Both the position numbers and the translations under genes were made by a program. This document shows, in pieces, positions 44,364 to 56,271 of a stretch of DNA of 64,000 bases. The notes under the pieces are model-generated. The model ran no database searches. It was not told the DNA's origin and worked only from the letters and a program-made list of their open reading frames with translations. The stretch is taken from the NCBI RefSeq assembly GCF_013426205.1, contig NC_089427.1, positions 620,001 through 684,000 on the forward strand. Direction: 5' to 3'. Numbering within the stretch: position 1 is the stretch's first letter; each line of letters opens with the position of its first letter. This stretch comes from Metarhizium brunneum (lineage: Eukaryota; Ascomycota; Sordariomycetes; Hypocreales; Clavicipitaceae).

Positions 44364-46416
44364 ATGAGTCAATCCCAGCAGCTGCCTCCAGCCCGAAGGC
44401 AGGTCGGCGCAGGGACTTACGGGCCTCACGGAGGCCAGCCAGACGAATTGCATATGCCTGGTATGACTTCGAGTCCGCACGGTCAGATGGGATCACAGAA
44501 GGACTACACGCCACAAATCAAGCTTGACTACCCGCCCGCAAACGCCCACCCCGCCGATCAGACCCAACCTCAACACCATCACCACCACCAACAGTCTGCT
44601 GGTTCAGGCGTACCAAACGTCCTACAGCCGGGTGGCCTGTCAGCCCGTCCAACAGCTGTTACCTCTAGTACTGCGCCAACTCTTGCCGCAATACACGGCG
44701 CGATGCCGCCTCCTTCGACCGGCCCACCTCCGTCGCAACAGAACCAACACGGGCACCAACAGTCGCCTGCTTCGCACGAGTATCAAACACCGCCGAAGCC
44801 GTCCCTTTCGATGGCGCATTCTCACACGTATTCTCTCTCTAGTCCCTCCGCTTCCTATGACGGTCCGGCCAATTACCATGCCTATACTCCAACGACGCCT
44901 GGCGGCCCGGCATCCCAACTCATGTCACCTGCAGATGCTGGCAAGTATGGTACCCCTGGGTCGCAACGAAACTTCTCCAATACTCCGCTTGGGCTCGCCG
45001 ATATAAGACCCCGCGCCGATTCCAGCATGTCAGACGGGGCTCCAGGAGCCACGGGTCAGGACATTTCGAGCACACAACCTGGGCCCAGCAACTATATGGC
45101 CCCTTGGGCGGTCTATGCATTTGACTGGTGCAAGTGGCCCCCTCTGGGGAATGGCGCTGGGAAACTGGCAGTAGGAAGTTATCTTGAAGATGGCCATAAT
45201 TTTGTATATACCTCTCAACCCCGAGCCAGCTTTGCCAATCCCGGCGGCGTCAACCAACAATGCTAACATGACCAGATCCAAATTCTTGACAGTCAAGTTG
45301 TTCCTGCGTCACAGGACGTTTACAGCCCAGGCACATCGAAGTATAGCTTGGAGTTCACCAAAGTGGCTGAAGCAACACATTCGTACCCGGTTACTAGGCT
45401 TCTATGGGAGCCTCCGTCATCTCAGAAACAGTCCACAGATCTTCTAGCGACGTCTGGTGACCACCTTCGACTTTGGTCACTGCCCTCTGAGACGCAAGCC
45501 AACCCGAGCAACAATATCACCCGCGGGGGTCGAGATGCGTCCTCTATCACAAAGCTGACGCCCTTGGCGCTGCTGTCGAATTCGAAGACGCCAGACCATA
45601 CAGCACCTCTCACATCCCTTGATTGGAATACCGTCTCTCCAAGTCTAATCATCACTTCAAGTATCGATACGACATGTACCATCTGGGACATTCCGTCACT
45701 GACTGCCAAAACACAGCTTATAGCTCACGATAAGGAGGTCTATGATGTGCGATTCTGTGCCAACAGTGTGGATGTTTTTGTGAGCTGTGGCCAAGACGGA
45801 AGTGTCCGGATGTTCGACCTGCGTAGCTTAGAACATTCGACTATTATATATGAACCGACAGGCAAAGAGGAAAGAGGTACTTTTCAGTTACTCCGATCGA
45901 ATGTTTCACCTTTTTGTGTTACTAACAGTCCCCCTAGATGGGAGTGGTCGTTCCAGTCCATCACATTCACAACAAACCGCGGGTAGCCCACCTCCTCTAT
46001 TGCGTCTTGCAACATCACCCCATGACACGCATCTTTTGGCAACCTTTGCCCAAGACTCGAGCACAATTCGCATCCTAGATGTTCGGCAGCCAGGTCAAGC
46101 GCTCCTTGAGCTCAAGGGACATACCGGCCCAATCAACTGTGTCGAATGGTCACCCCTTCGACGAGGAACGTTGGCATCCGGCGGCGACGACTGCCAAGTT
46201 CTCATCTGGGACCTCATGAATTCGAGTTCATCGATCGGAGGGCATCCACTAAATGGGGCTCCCCAGCAAGATAACCACCGAAACCCAGTGGCCAGTTGGG
46301 AATGTGAATATGAGGTTGGGAACCTTGGCTGGGTCCCTCACCTCCAGAATACTGACTATGGTGAATGGCTGGGAATCAGCGCGGGCCGCGGCATCTGGGG
46401 GACACGCCTGGTGTGA
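44364..46416 (+). CDS. WD40 protein of the WDR68/DCAF7 (HAN11/TTG1) type
   Basis: Exons (44364)-45203, 45276-45876 and 45938-46416 join in phase with TGCTAAC and TTACTAAC branch sites; 639 aa from the first in-frame ATG. The first 245 residues are Pro/Gln/His-rich with a His/Gln run. The WD40 part starts MAPWAVYAFDWCKWPP, the position where animal DCAF7 begins, and shows SLEFTKVAEATHSYPVTRLL, HDKEVYDVRFC, VFVSCGQDGSVRMFDLRSLE, GHTGPINCVEWSP, TLASGGDDCQVLIWDL and VGNLGWVP. These are scaffold proteins for kinases such as DYRK (family knowledge). The frame stays open upstream to 44184 without ATG (DEQLILYKNIAWWLGGQAA), so an extra 5' exon may exist; I could not find one that joins in frame. Confidence 0.85.
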
Positions 46417-47193
46417 GGGGCTCATGGAGACACCAAGGATACAGCTTTGTTTGAAACCCAGGCTAAGAGAATTTCTATATACGAAGATAGAACCAGGCCA
46501 GATGGTCTTAAGAGCGGCAAAGAATTTCTGCAGTTTCACAGTTGGTGTCAAGAGACCAAGATGTCAATATTCCATGGGCAAAAAGACGAAAAAAATAGAA
46601 GATAACACGATCCAACGATCCAACTCTGCCACATGCTAGTGAATTTGTCTTGTCGGTAAAGGAATTTATTTATTCAGGTGCAGACTGTCAAAGTCGCATC
46701 CCCTGTGAAGATCTATCACTCAATCTCACCACGTGATATTCATAAGCCGGGAAATGGACTTCGGATTGTCAATCCTATTGTTACGGCATTGCGATGGATC
46801 ACATTAGAACCTCAACGCCCACCCAGTAACACCTTTTGAAACAAGTGGAGGGAACATGAATGGGAGGTGCATTCATTCAATATAGTTGTTTAAAACATGT
46901 TCAAACCATAAGTTTACCCAAAAATAAAGTAAAATAAAATAAATAAGCCAGTTTCAATTTTTAGTTTTGCTAGATGTTGGTCACTGCGATGCGTGAGGAA
47001 CCCCCGACGATTAACCGGCCAACAATCAATTGAGCTGCGGCCCTGCGGTCCAGCAGAGCTTCACTTACCATCCACAGAGGAATCGCTGTGCTGCCACACC
47101 TCCAAGTTTTCCTCAATCCACAAAATCTCTTCTCAAAGGGTCCTCAGGATCTACTAAAGAGAATCGCTATCCGATTTCACTGGTAGCAACATC
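46417..47193. other. Intergenic
   Basis: About 780 bp holding the 3' UTR of the WD40 gene and the SPT5 promoter. AAATAAAGTAAAATAAAATA at about 46922-46941 is a possible poly(A) signal region. Nothing else seen. Confidence 0.5.
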
Positions 47194-50100
47194 ATGGCAT
47201 CGAATGAACCACCACGGTTCGACGATTCTGAAGATGAGGAAGACTTCAACCCTGCTCCCGCTGACCTGTCGGATGAAGAACCCGCAGGCAATGACGATGA
47301 ATCGCCGCGTAAACCACACTCCAACGATAGCGATGAAGAAGATGGCGAAAAGGTAGCACGCGGTAGTCGCCGAAGTGGTGAGGAGGATGCCGACCAGAAT
47401 GATGAAGATGGTGAAGACAGAGACCAAGATGAGGATGAGGATGACGACGATGACGATGATGATGAGGATATCCAGCAGGTAAGTGTTTATTCTCTCCTTT
47501 TTTATTGTACTGCGGCTTTCATTAACCTCGTGGTCAGGGTCATCGTAGAAAACGACGCCGAGATCGACGCAACGCCTTCTTCGATATTGAAGCCGAAGTT
47601 GATGACGAGGATGAGGGAGAAGACGAAGAAAAGGATGGGGAGGAAATTGAAGACTTCATCGACAACGAACACCCTGACGACATTGCTGAGAGTGCCCGAC
47701 TCGACGATGACCGAAGGCATCGCGAACTGGACAGACGCCGTGAGATGGAAGCTAGCTTGGATGCTGAAAAACAAGCAGAGATCCTCCGCCAGCGATACGG
47801 AAATAGACGACCAGCCAAGGGCTTCGGGGATTCTGCTGTTGTACCAAAACGTCTCCTGCTTCCCAGTGTTGATGACCCTAGCATTTGGGCTGTCAGGTGT
47901 AAGGAAGGCAAGGAGCGTGAGGTTGTCTTATCCATTATGAAGCGTATTGAAGAGCGAATTGGGACAAAGGATGAGCTGGCTATTACAGCTGCATTCGAAA
48001 GAGGCGGTGCCCAATCCGTCATGAAAGGCTTCATCTATGTCGAGGCACAACGCCAGACTGACATTCTTGTCGCCTTGGATGGCATGTTGAATGTCTACCC
48101 TCGCTCGAAAATGACCCTGGTGGACATCAAGGATATGCCAGAACTCTTGCGAGTCACAAAAACTCCAACGCTAGAGCCTGGTGCATGGGTACGACTTCGT
48201 CGCCCAGCGAAGCATGGTGGAGACCTGGCTCAAGTCCTTGATGTTACAGAAAATGGCTTGGAAGCCAGAGTGCGTTTTATTCCTCGGTTAGACTATGGCA
48301 TGCGGGATGAAGCGCTGTCCAGTACATCGTCAGATGGCAAACGGAAGAGACCAGGGGCTGCTGGTCCTCGCCCGCCGCAAAGACTGTTCAGTGAGATAGA
48401 GGCTCGTAAGCGACATCCACGCTACATTCAGGGTAACCCTTCGACGAATACTTGGTCTTACATGGGCGACGAATTCGAGAACGGTTTTCAGGTCAAAGAC
48501 GTCAAGATTCAACAACTGGTTGTGACGGACGTGAATCCATCCTTGGAAGAGGTCACGAGGTTTGCTTCCGGTGCTGAGGACGGTACGGAGAACCTGGATC
48601 TCAAGGCACTTGCTGCTAGCTTGAAGGACAGCAATACGCTCGTGACCTACCTTCCTGGTGACATTATCGAGGTGTATTCTGGTGAACAAAAGGGTGTAGT
48701 AGGCAAGGCTACAAACGTCCAGGGTGACATCGTCACCATGTCCGTCACGGAAGGCGATCTTGAGGGACAAACAATCGAAGTACCGATCAAAGGCTTGCGC
48801 AAACGGTTCAAAATTGGTGACCACGTCAAGGTCATCGGTGGCAGTAAATTCCGTGATGAGGTGGGAACTGTCGTAAAGATATCTGAGGATCGTGTTACTC
48901 TCTTGACAGATCAAACAAATACCGAGGTGACAGTCTTCAGTAAAGATCTGCGAGAAGCAAGTGACATTGGTGGACAAGGATCACTTGGTCAGTTTTCGCT
49001 CCATGACTTGGTTCAATTAGATCCAACGACTGTTGGATGCATCGTCAAAATCGACAGGGAATCACTTGTTGTGCTAGACCAGTATGGCGATACAAGACAG
49101 CTCATGCCATCTCAGATCTCCAACAAACTCCCTAAGCGAAAACAGGCTGTCGCGGCGGATCGGGAGGGCTCGGAGATCCGACTGGATGATGTTGTCAAAG
49201 AATTTACGGGCCAACATAGACAGGGCAAGATCATTCATATTCACAGGTCTTATGTCTTCTTACACACAAACGACAGCAACGAGAATGCGGGTGTTTTTGT
49301 CACCAAATCGAGTATGGTTAATACCGTTGCTGCGAAGGGTGGGCGCGTCAATGCAGCATCATCTGGTCCGGATCTAAGCGCCATGAATCCGGCCTTGAAG
49401 ATACACAAGAATGGTGGAAATAGCAAGCCCTCTCAACCTGTTAAGATGTTTGGCCGGGATCGTGCCATCAACCAGACTGCCATTATTAAAAAGGGACCCT
49501 ATAAGGGCCTTCTTGGTATTGTCAAGGACACCACCGATACTCATGCTCGAGTGGAACTGCATACGAAGGGCAAGACAATCACAGTTCCGCGTGATTCGCT
49601 GAGCTTCAAGGACAAGACCACGGGCGCTACTATTGATATTAATGGCAGAGGGCGTGGTGCCCCTGGTGGTGGTTTTGCACGCGGTGGTGGCGACAAAATA
49701 CCTGGCTGGCAGGGAGGATCGCGGACGCCAATTGGCACAGGCAGTTCTGATCGAGTTCCTGCTTGGGGCTCACGCAGTAAGTCTTCATATGGTCTTTACT
49801 TCGCTTGGGTGGCTATTGCTAACTCGGTATGGTGATCAGCACCCGCTGCTGGTGGACGGACTCCGGCTTGGAAGGCTCAGGATTATTCTGGCTCACGGAC
49901 TCCAGCGTGGGCTGATGGCTCACGAACTGTGAACCCTTACGATGGTAGCCGTACGGCATATGGCTCGGGATCCCGAACGCCCGCATGGCAGTCCGGGGCA
50001 CGTACTCCTGCTGTCGGCGACGCTTTTGGGGCCGGTTCGCGAACACCGGCTTATGCTGGGGGTGGCGCCGATGGTTGGGCATCAGGATCCAAGACACCGG

Positions 50101-50462
50101 CATGGGGAGCATCGGCACCTACTCCGGGGGCCAGCGGTAACGATTCTTGGGGTTATACTCCCGGGGCAACTACCGGGGCGTATGACGCCCCAACCCCTGG
50201 TGCAGCTATTGGTGCCCCTACTCCAGGCGCAATGAATGCTCCAACTCCTGGTGCATATTCCGCTCCAACTCCTGCGGCTAGTGCGCCAACTCCTGGTGGC
50301 GGATGGCAGGGCGGCTGGGGCCCAGAATCGGCTCCGACTCCTGCGGCCGCTGCCCCGACGCCCGGTGCAAGTGGTTACTACGGTGCCCCGACTCCGGCCG
50401 CATATGGTGGTGCTCCTGAAACTCCAGCGGCCAGTGGGCCAAGGTATACAGATGACGATTGA
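47194..50462 (+). CDS. SPT5: Transcription elongation factor SPT5
   Basis: Exons 47194-47478, 47538-49776 and 49840-50462; 1048 aa, in phase at all joins. The N-terminus is extremely acidic, with a long Asp run, followed by a basic patch ([12 protein letters not shown]). The NGN domain follows ([20 protein letters not shown] to LDGMLNVYP), which binds SPT4. Several KOW domains come next ([75 protein letters not shown]). The C-terminal region has two repeat types: SRTPAW-like units first, then APTPGA-like units, the kinase-targeted CTR. SPT4-SPT5 clamps RNA polymerase II during elongation in the nucleus. Length and domain order are normal. Confidence 0.97.
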
Positions 50463-51035
50463 TTGGGCTGGCTGGGGTGCTTGGGTTACCATCCTGGTGA
50501 GGACTGTATTAGAATGGCCACTTGAGAGGTAGCAGGTTCTGGCGTTTGGGTGAATTGTATGTAATATCACACTAGAAGTACTGGCGCAAGATGCACCGTT
50601 GGTTTAATTTGACGTGACTGCGGCAGGATCTTGTTTCTAACAATGGTTATGTTCCATCAGTAATTGAGAGCTGCTCTGTCGTATTTCACTGGGTAGGACG
50701 TTTGTTGGTGGGATGCGAACGCTCTGGACCGTAAGCTCTGCCCATCCATCATTGCTCAAGGTTGATAACCCCCGACCCCCTTCCCTCTCTCGCCTCTCTC
50801 GCCTCTCTCGCCTTTAGCCGACGACTATATATAATCATCAGACATAGCGCACGTTGTAGCCGACTTCATTGGCCTCGGGTGAGTTCCTCCAATGAATAGC
50901 TGTATGGCTATACGACTGCCCATAGCTATTCAATATCGTGAGTTGCTCCTAGCCACCCTGTACTCACCCCACACGACCCAACAACTTTTTTCCCGTTCCA
51001 TGCCCCCCCTTCGTTGTTAACTTCCTCCAACTGCC
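50463..51035. other. Intergenic
   Basis: About 570 bp with the SPT5 3' region and the promoter of the next gene. It holds a 9-bp tandem repeat (50786-50812). Confidence 0.5.
50786..50812. repeat. Tandem repeat, 3 x TCTCTCGCC
   Basis: Three exact 9-bp units in a row in a pyrimidine-rich stretch about 220 bp upstream of the next ATG. Pyrimidine tracts are common in fungal promoters. Confidence 0.85.
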
Positions 51036-51677
51036 ATGCAGATCCCGTGTCGAACCCGCAGGACATTCCACGCGATGGGATACATTGCGACAAATGCGTC
51101 TCGCCTTTCACAACACCCCACCATAGTGTATTCTTTGTGTAGAGGTGGCCGATACATGCGAGCTTACCAACCCACTCAGTCGCATGGCGGCGTATTCAAT
51201 ATCGGAACCACGCGCAGACAGCAAATATACACGCACCTTACCAGGAATTTCACAAGCGCCACGACGAGAAGAGCAGGGAAGCCCGCCGTGGGGAGACAAA
51301 CAGCACAGCAGCAGCCGACCAAAGATGCATTCCATAAAACTGCGGAGACGAGGGATGCTGCGATGCAAGTCGTGCGGTTGAAACGGGCTGCTGAAATAAA
51401 GACGAAGGCAGAAACCGAGAAGGCCAACCAAAAAGAATACCAGAAGCGATATCAATCAGCAGCAAGAAAATGGGTCTCGACTATGATTGCCTTGCCCATT
51501 CTCCTGGTCACTAGCTACTATCTGTTTGACAGACGTAAGTTTACCATGCCCCAAGCAAGGAAGCACCGCAAGCGGGCCACAACCTGTAGCCGAACTAAGT
51601 TGAATCCTGCAGTTGCTCTAGGGAATGAGCCCAAAACGCTATCAAAAGTGAGCACGACCGCGAGCCGACGCGAATAG
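51036..51677 (+). CDS. Probable mitochondrial membrane protein of unknown function
   Basis: Exons 51036-51534 and 51613-51677 with a 78-nt intron (GTAAGT..TGCAG); 187 aa. The intron length is a multiple of three and it has no stop, so unspliced RNA would still encode 213 aa. I favour splicing because the joined end FDRLALGNEPKTLSK reads like a natural protein end, whereas the intron reads as Arg/Lys-rich noise. The N-terminal 75 residues are Arg/Ser/Thr-rich with few acids, typical of a mitochondrial presequence. A charged coiled-coil region (RLKRAAEIKTKAETEKANQK) precedes one membrane segment (VSTMIALPILLVTSYYLF). I do not know a named family. Possible downstream starts are 51075 and 51156. 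Confidence 0.7.
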   Translation: MQIPCRTRRTFHAMGYIATNASRLSQHPTIVYSLCRGGRYMRAYQPTQSHGGVFNIGTTRRQQIYTHLTRNFTSATTRRAGKPAVGRQTAQQQPTKDAFHKTAETRDAAMQVVRLKRAAEIKTKAETEKANQKEYQKRYQSAARKWVSTMIALPILLVTSYYLFDRRKFTMPQARKHRKRATTCSRTKLNPAVALGNEPKTLSKVSTTASRRE

Positions 51678-53028
51678 ACAGCACCCAACGGACCTCGCCA
51701 CACTCGGCGTGGCAGGCGACCACGACCGCGAACTACCGGGCTGATTGAAAATAGCTTGTTGCAATAGCCCTAGGGCGACCGTATATGGGCGTGAAATCCA
51801 TGGCGTCTTCTGCGCACCAAGTTGACCACTGGCATCAAAATACTGCAATAGGTTGGAGCCGACGAAGACTACTGGGTAGCTGTCATCGATAGTCGCTATA
51901 GGCGCTGACGTACTACCATCACGATGCTTCCGCTAGGCGACCTCACTGCACACTGAGAAATGAAGGGTTCCGCAAGAATGGTCTACTGACTTGACACCGA
52001 GCAACACGTTGAGCATCCAACGCTGCCACTCGGGACGAAACTGACCACCAAGGACCACCATAAATTGATTGAGATATAATGTAGATTAGATTACGGGAGT
52101 CACAGCTCCGCATCCAATACGAATTTATCGCAATCACAATGACACCAAGTTGAACGGACCTATAGATCAACCATGCAATGAAACGAATAAACATTACGAA
52201 TGGATTTATGAGCGATATTTAGCAAAGAGCATGGTTTATACAACCTCGGCGCGAGGTATGAGATTTGGGATGGCATCCACCGCATATTGCATGGTTGAAC
52301 CAACCCGGGAATACACCCCAGCTGCTCTTTGGAGTGGCTAGTATATCATAGGGACAGAAGTCAAATGTGGCCTGTGTAACAGATTCATAATATCCTGGGC
52401 GGCGTTGGCCTCGTCGACCAACACGGTACATTCGTTTCAGGACGAGAAAGCCTGTACTGTTGCATGGAATTTGGACACGAGGTTTGAGAGACCTGCTGTT
52501 GCCTAAGGCGAAATATCCGGTGGCAGGGATTTTATAGCAATGCTGTGGCCGTCCGTAGCCCAGTGAATTACCCGAACGTGAATTTCTCTCATACAGCACG
52601 AGACCACGCAAGGAAGCCCATAAACTCCCTGGAGTTGTTGACAACAAGCGGGCGCACTTCCATCAACTTGTGCTAGACAGTTGGACAAGAGAAATGAAGG
52701 CCCATATTCTAATGCACTTAGAATGTCAAGATGCAATGGACCTACTCTATGGTTCGTCTGGGGATCTTGACATGGGACTGACTACCTACCTCTAAAAAAG
52801 TAGGTATGTAGCCATGAAGTCATGGTGTGGAGCGTTATGTGTAACCGCCGCATTTCTTGTCGTTGATTTTCTCACCAATATGCGGTGCTACGCAGTAAGG
52901 GTGCGATGCTGGAATGTGTACGAATATTACCCACCTACCTACCTAGTGGGTAGCTATGTGAAGGGGAAATGGACTATCAAACAAAGGCAACTCGAGGTTG
53001 AATGTCGCGAGTTGGAGGATGGCAATGG
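51678..53028. other. Convergent intergenic region
   Basis: About 1.35 kb between two convergent genes. Open frames such as 52219-52647 (minus) look random. CCTAC-type repeats lie at 52781-52811 and 52931-52953. No gene supported. Confidence 0.5.
52781..52953. repeat. Two CCTAC/GTAGG repeat clusters
   Basis: At 52781-52811, ACTACCTACC and GTAGGTATGTAG face each other around an A-rich spacer, forming an imperfect hairpin. At 52931-52953 CCACCTACCTACCTAGTGGG forms another near-palindrome. Both belong to the window-wide CCTAGGTA/TACCTAC family. Confidence 0.55.
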
Positions 53029-54972
53029 TTACAGCTTCGCCGTCAGTTTCCCTTCACCCCTCTTCTCAATATCAGCAGCGTCTCTTTTAGCCCACTCCCT
53101 CATCACCTTTCTTTGTATCTTGCCGCTCGCTAATTTCGGAACTTCTTCAATAAAAACCACGCCACCCCCCAGTCGCTTATGCTTGGCCACTCGAGAAGTA
53201 ATCCATTTCTCTATGTCGACCGGCTGAAGCTTTTCTCTGGATTGAAGTTGAAGGACTACATATGCACGAGGCAACTCATTACCATGTCTGCAGTCAGATG
53301 TTAGAATTCGGCGTTTAGCCTGCTTAGATATGGGGGATGGCATCACTCCTACATTGTGATTCCTACTACTGCAGCATCCGCAACATGCTCGTTCTCCAAT
53401 AGGACAGCTTCAAGTTCCGCAGGGGCTACTTGAAGGCCGTTGACCTTTATCAACTCCTAGTTTATCACTGTTAGTTTCGGCCATGTTGGTGGCTCCAACA
53501 AGAGTTGAAAAAATCCAGTTCGATTCAAGCACCGACCTTTTTGCGATCCACGATCCAGAACAAACCATCCTTGTTACGGATCGCAACATCTCCGGTCCTG
53601 AGCCAGCCATTCTGTATGGTCTCTCGTGTTGCCTTTTCATTCTGCCAGTACCCCAGACATACATTCGGTCCTTTGATGCACAATTCCCCCGGGGTATCAA
53701 TTCCAACCTCTTGACCTTCGTCATCAAGAAGTTTGCAATGAGAGTTAGGCATGAGGTTGCCTACCGTGCCCATGACATCATCCGAACTTGAAGGTTGTGT
53801 GATACTTGCGCAGGTTAGCTCAGTCATGCCCCAACCTTGTCGGATGGGAATTCCCAACTTCTTTCGGCAATCGTTCTGGAGTTCTCGGGATAGTGGCGCA
53901 GCGCCACATCGAATTTCTTCGACACTCGACAGATCGTACTTGGAAGTTTCGGGGCGCTTTGACAGCATGACCAACACAGGCGGAGCCACCTGTAAAGTAG
54001 TAATCTTATGTCGGCTGATGGCATCGAGAAACCGTTCAAAATTGAACTCGGTCATAACGTAGACGGGGTTCTCCAACTTGAGGGCCATAAGAATGGTATA
54101 TAACTGGCCGTAGGCGTGGTAAAGTGGAAGAAATCCAATCCACCGCTCCTGCGGGGGGGTCCCTGACTTTAAATACGGCGTGTCGACATATCTCATGAAA
54201 TAACTCTGCTCGAGATTCGCTATGAGGTTTGAATGTGATACACACACCCCCTTTGGTAGCCCTGTTGTTCCTGAACTGTAATTGATAGTGGCAATGGTCT
54301 GGGTAGACTCTTTTGAGGTCAACAACGGCCAACTCCAATTCTCTGCTTGCTGTGGAGTTCCCAACATACAAGTCCAGTCCTCGATACCATTACGAGTTGG
54401 CTCCACTTCGTCAGAGAACTGGAAAATCCTATCTTTCTGTATGCCGACCATATCACATGCCGCTATGGCCCGGTCGAGGACTGCTGGATGTGCCAATACT
54501 ACTTTCGCCGTCGAGTTGGAAAGCTGGTGAGCTAGCTCTACATAGCACCACTTCGGTTAGCATATATGAAAAAAAAAAGTAGAAGTAAAAGCAATTGACT
54601 TCTTCCCCCCCCCCTGAGCAATATGTCATGACGTATTTAGTGGTTGGTGTGAAACGGACCTTGGCCAGTATATGACGGGTTGGCACCACTGAAAACGTAT
54701 CCAGACCCAACAATGCCGAGATATGCGACGGGGACGAAAATATGGTTTGGAGTAAAGATTAGAATCACGTCTCCTTTGTTTATGCCTAGCTGGGAAAGCC
54801 CTACACCGAGTCTCTTAACCCATTGTAAAGCACCCTTTGGGGACAAATTCATTTCAGGCTGCCTGCTGTTGAACCAGAGCGGCTCATCTGATAAATTACG
54901 CTTTCCAAATAAATAAGACAATAAATCGGTTTGGGGTATGTCCAAATCTGGGAATGAAGACTTGAAAGGCAT
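53029..54972 (-). CDS. Peroxisomal acyl-CoA synthetase / 4-coumarate-CoA ligase-like enzyme
   Basis: Exons 54972-54660, 54537-53537, 53456-53353 and 53287-53029, all in phase; 558 aa. ANL-superfamily motifs in order: INYSSGTTGLPKGV (P-loop A3), GFLPLYHAYGQLY, GWGMTELTCASI (A5), TGDVAIRNKDGLFWIVDRKK (A7/A8), ELIKVNGLQVAPAELEAVL and PKLASGKIQRKVM with the A10 lysine. The C-terminus is AKL, a peroxisomal PTS1 signal. The enzyme should activate a carboxylic acid with ATP to an AMP ester and then to the CoA thioester inside peroxisomes; the acid could be a fatty or aromatic acid and cannot be told from sequence by eye. The first intron has an unusual GTCCGT donor and contains a T10 and a C10 tract. 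No cluster partners lie next to it. Confidence 0.9.
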
Positions 54973-55938
54973 TTTTGTTTGATGTCTGGGGACGATTTTA
55001 AGCTCCGAGTGTGGGTGAGAAAGGGGAGACAGGCGTCGAGAGAAGAGAAGCTTTCCCGGGGAAGACTCTCAATTTAACGCAGACAGTCTGCAGAACCTTG
55101 ATACCGTTATCCCTAGTTATGGACTCGAGGTGAGGAGTACATCCGACCACCGGTAGTCGCCTTCTTGATGCCTCGGTACCAGCGTTAGTTTTTTGGGGCA
55201 AATCTGCATTGTTAGTGGGGAACATCCGTACCGGCATAGTGGGAACGCATTCAGGGCCACGGAAACACCGCCTGATGCCGACACTTACATAATTACTCCG
55301 CGGACCAGTCTGGTAACTGCGTCGTCCTTGCTGGAAGCCGGGGGGCATTTACATGCAAGAAAATCATGGAGGCTAAGATGCTAGCTGGCAGCATCTTAAA
55401 CTTTGTCATTCAGCAAATCTATACCCCCGCTATATGAGTACGGAGTCGAGCATAATTCCAACATTAAATTGTGGCAATACGGGGTAGTAGGCAACATGGG
55501 TCAGTCACACTCTCTCTCACACACGTATACTTATATGCATATGTTTTGCTTTCATATCAGTCCAGGAAACCACTTCAAGGGTTCTCGTTACGCTATGAAG
55601 TTTTCTCCAACGGTCATGTCTCAGAACGGTGGCCGTCGACGGGCAGAGAGGATAGCCAGGTCAGCAAACATCCTCCACACTCCTCTCGGCGCACTGCTAA
55701 TTTTTGGTCATGATACACATGTGGATATCTATTTCGGGGAGATTCTACGTCTAACTCTAGTACTAGCTTTCAGCACGATGAAACAACTACCTAGTAGTCA
55801 AATCACGACGGGAAACCATCACCTCCCTTCAGAATCAACGACCAGCTATAGAGATGGGGACTCAAGTACATGTCAGAAAGAACCAAAAAAAAAAAAAAAA
55901 GGGAGAAATAAAGACATAATAACATTCAACAGAATACA
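54973..55938. other. Intergenic
   Basis: About 970 bp. It contains the ligase promoter and the 3' region of the next gene. A 16-A tract lies near 55885-55900. The 211-codon frame 55403-56038 is low quality and overlaps the next gene antisense, so I did not accept it. Confidence 0.5.
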
Positions 55939-56271
55939 CTATTCCTTTGGTCCGCCAAATCTGGAAATACCACTTCGAATGCTCGAGTCGACCTTCTTGG
56001 CCATCTTCTCAAGAGGCAGGCGGTTGTCAACTCGCTGAATAGCTCTTGAGACAGGAGGCTCAATACGCTGGACAGCACGTTCGACTCGAGGAGTAAAATA
56101 GGTGATGTTGCGTTCCCATCTTGGTGCCCATTTAGCAGTTTGGCGAGCCAGTCTTTCCTCAGCGCCTGGCATGACGAGATAGAGAGGAGTGAGCACGCCA
56201 ACACCGGCGGCGCCCATGCAAAGGACCTCGGAGCGTTTGGCTCCAGGCAATCTTGGGACTCGGTGAGGCAT
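55939..56271 (-). CDS. Small conserved-looking membrane protein, unknown function
   Basis: Single exon, 110 aa, ATG at 56271. It opens MPHRVPRLPGAKRSEVLCMG and has one hydrophobic segment (AAGVGVLTPLYLVM, about residues 20-33). A basic amphipathic stretch follows (TAKWAPRWERNITYFTPRVE) with recurring Arg/Pro/Val pattern (ERAVQRIEPPVSRAIQRV), and it ends SRFGGPKE. The single N-terminal helix and basic C-terminal part resemble small inner-membrane mitochondrial proteins (inference). I do not recognise a named family. The composition and the strong coding-like pattern make it more credible than other short frames here. Confidence 0.65.
   Translation of the reverse strand: MPHRVPRLPGAKRSEVLCMGAAGVGVLTPLYLVMPGAEERLARQTAKWAPRWERNITYFTPRVERAVQRIEPPVSRAIQRVDNRLPLEKMAKKVDSSIRSGISRFGGPKE

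Noticed and set aside
47502..48034. Minus-strand frames opposite SPT5 and pyruvate kinase with long open length
   Set aside because: They are antisense shadows produced by the codon bias of highly conserved genes.
55403..56038. 211-codon plus frame overlapping the small membrane protein gene
   Set aside because: Low-complexity Lys run from a poly(A) tract and antisense overlap with a more protein-like gene.
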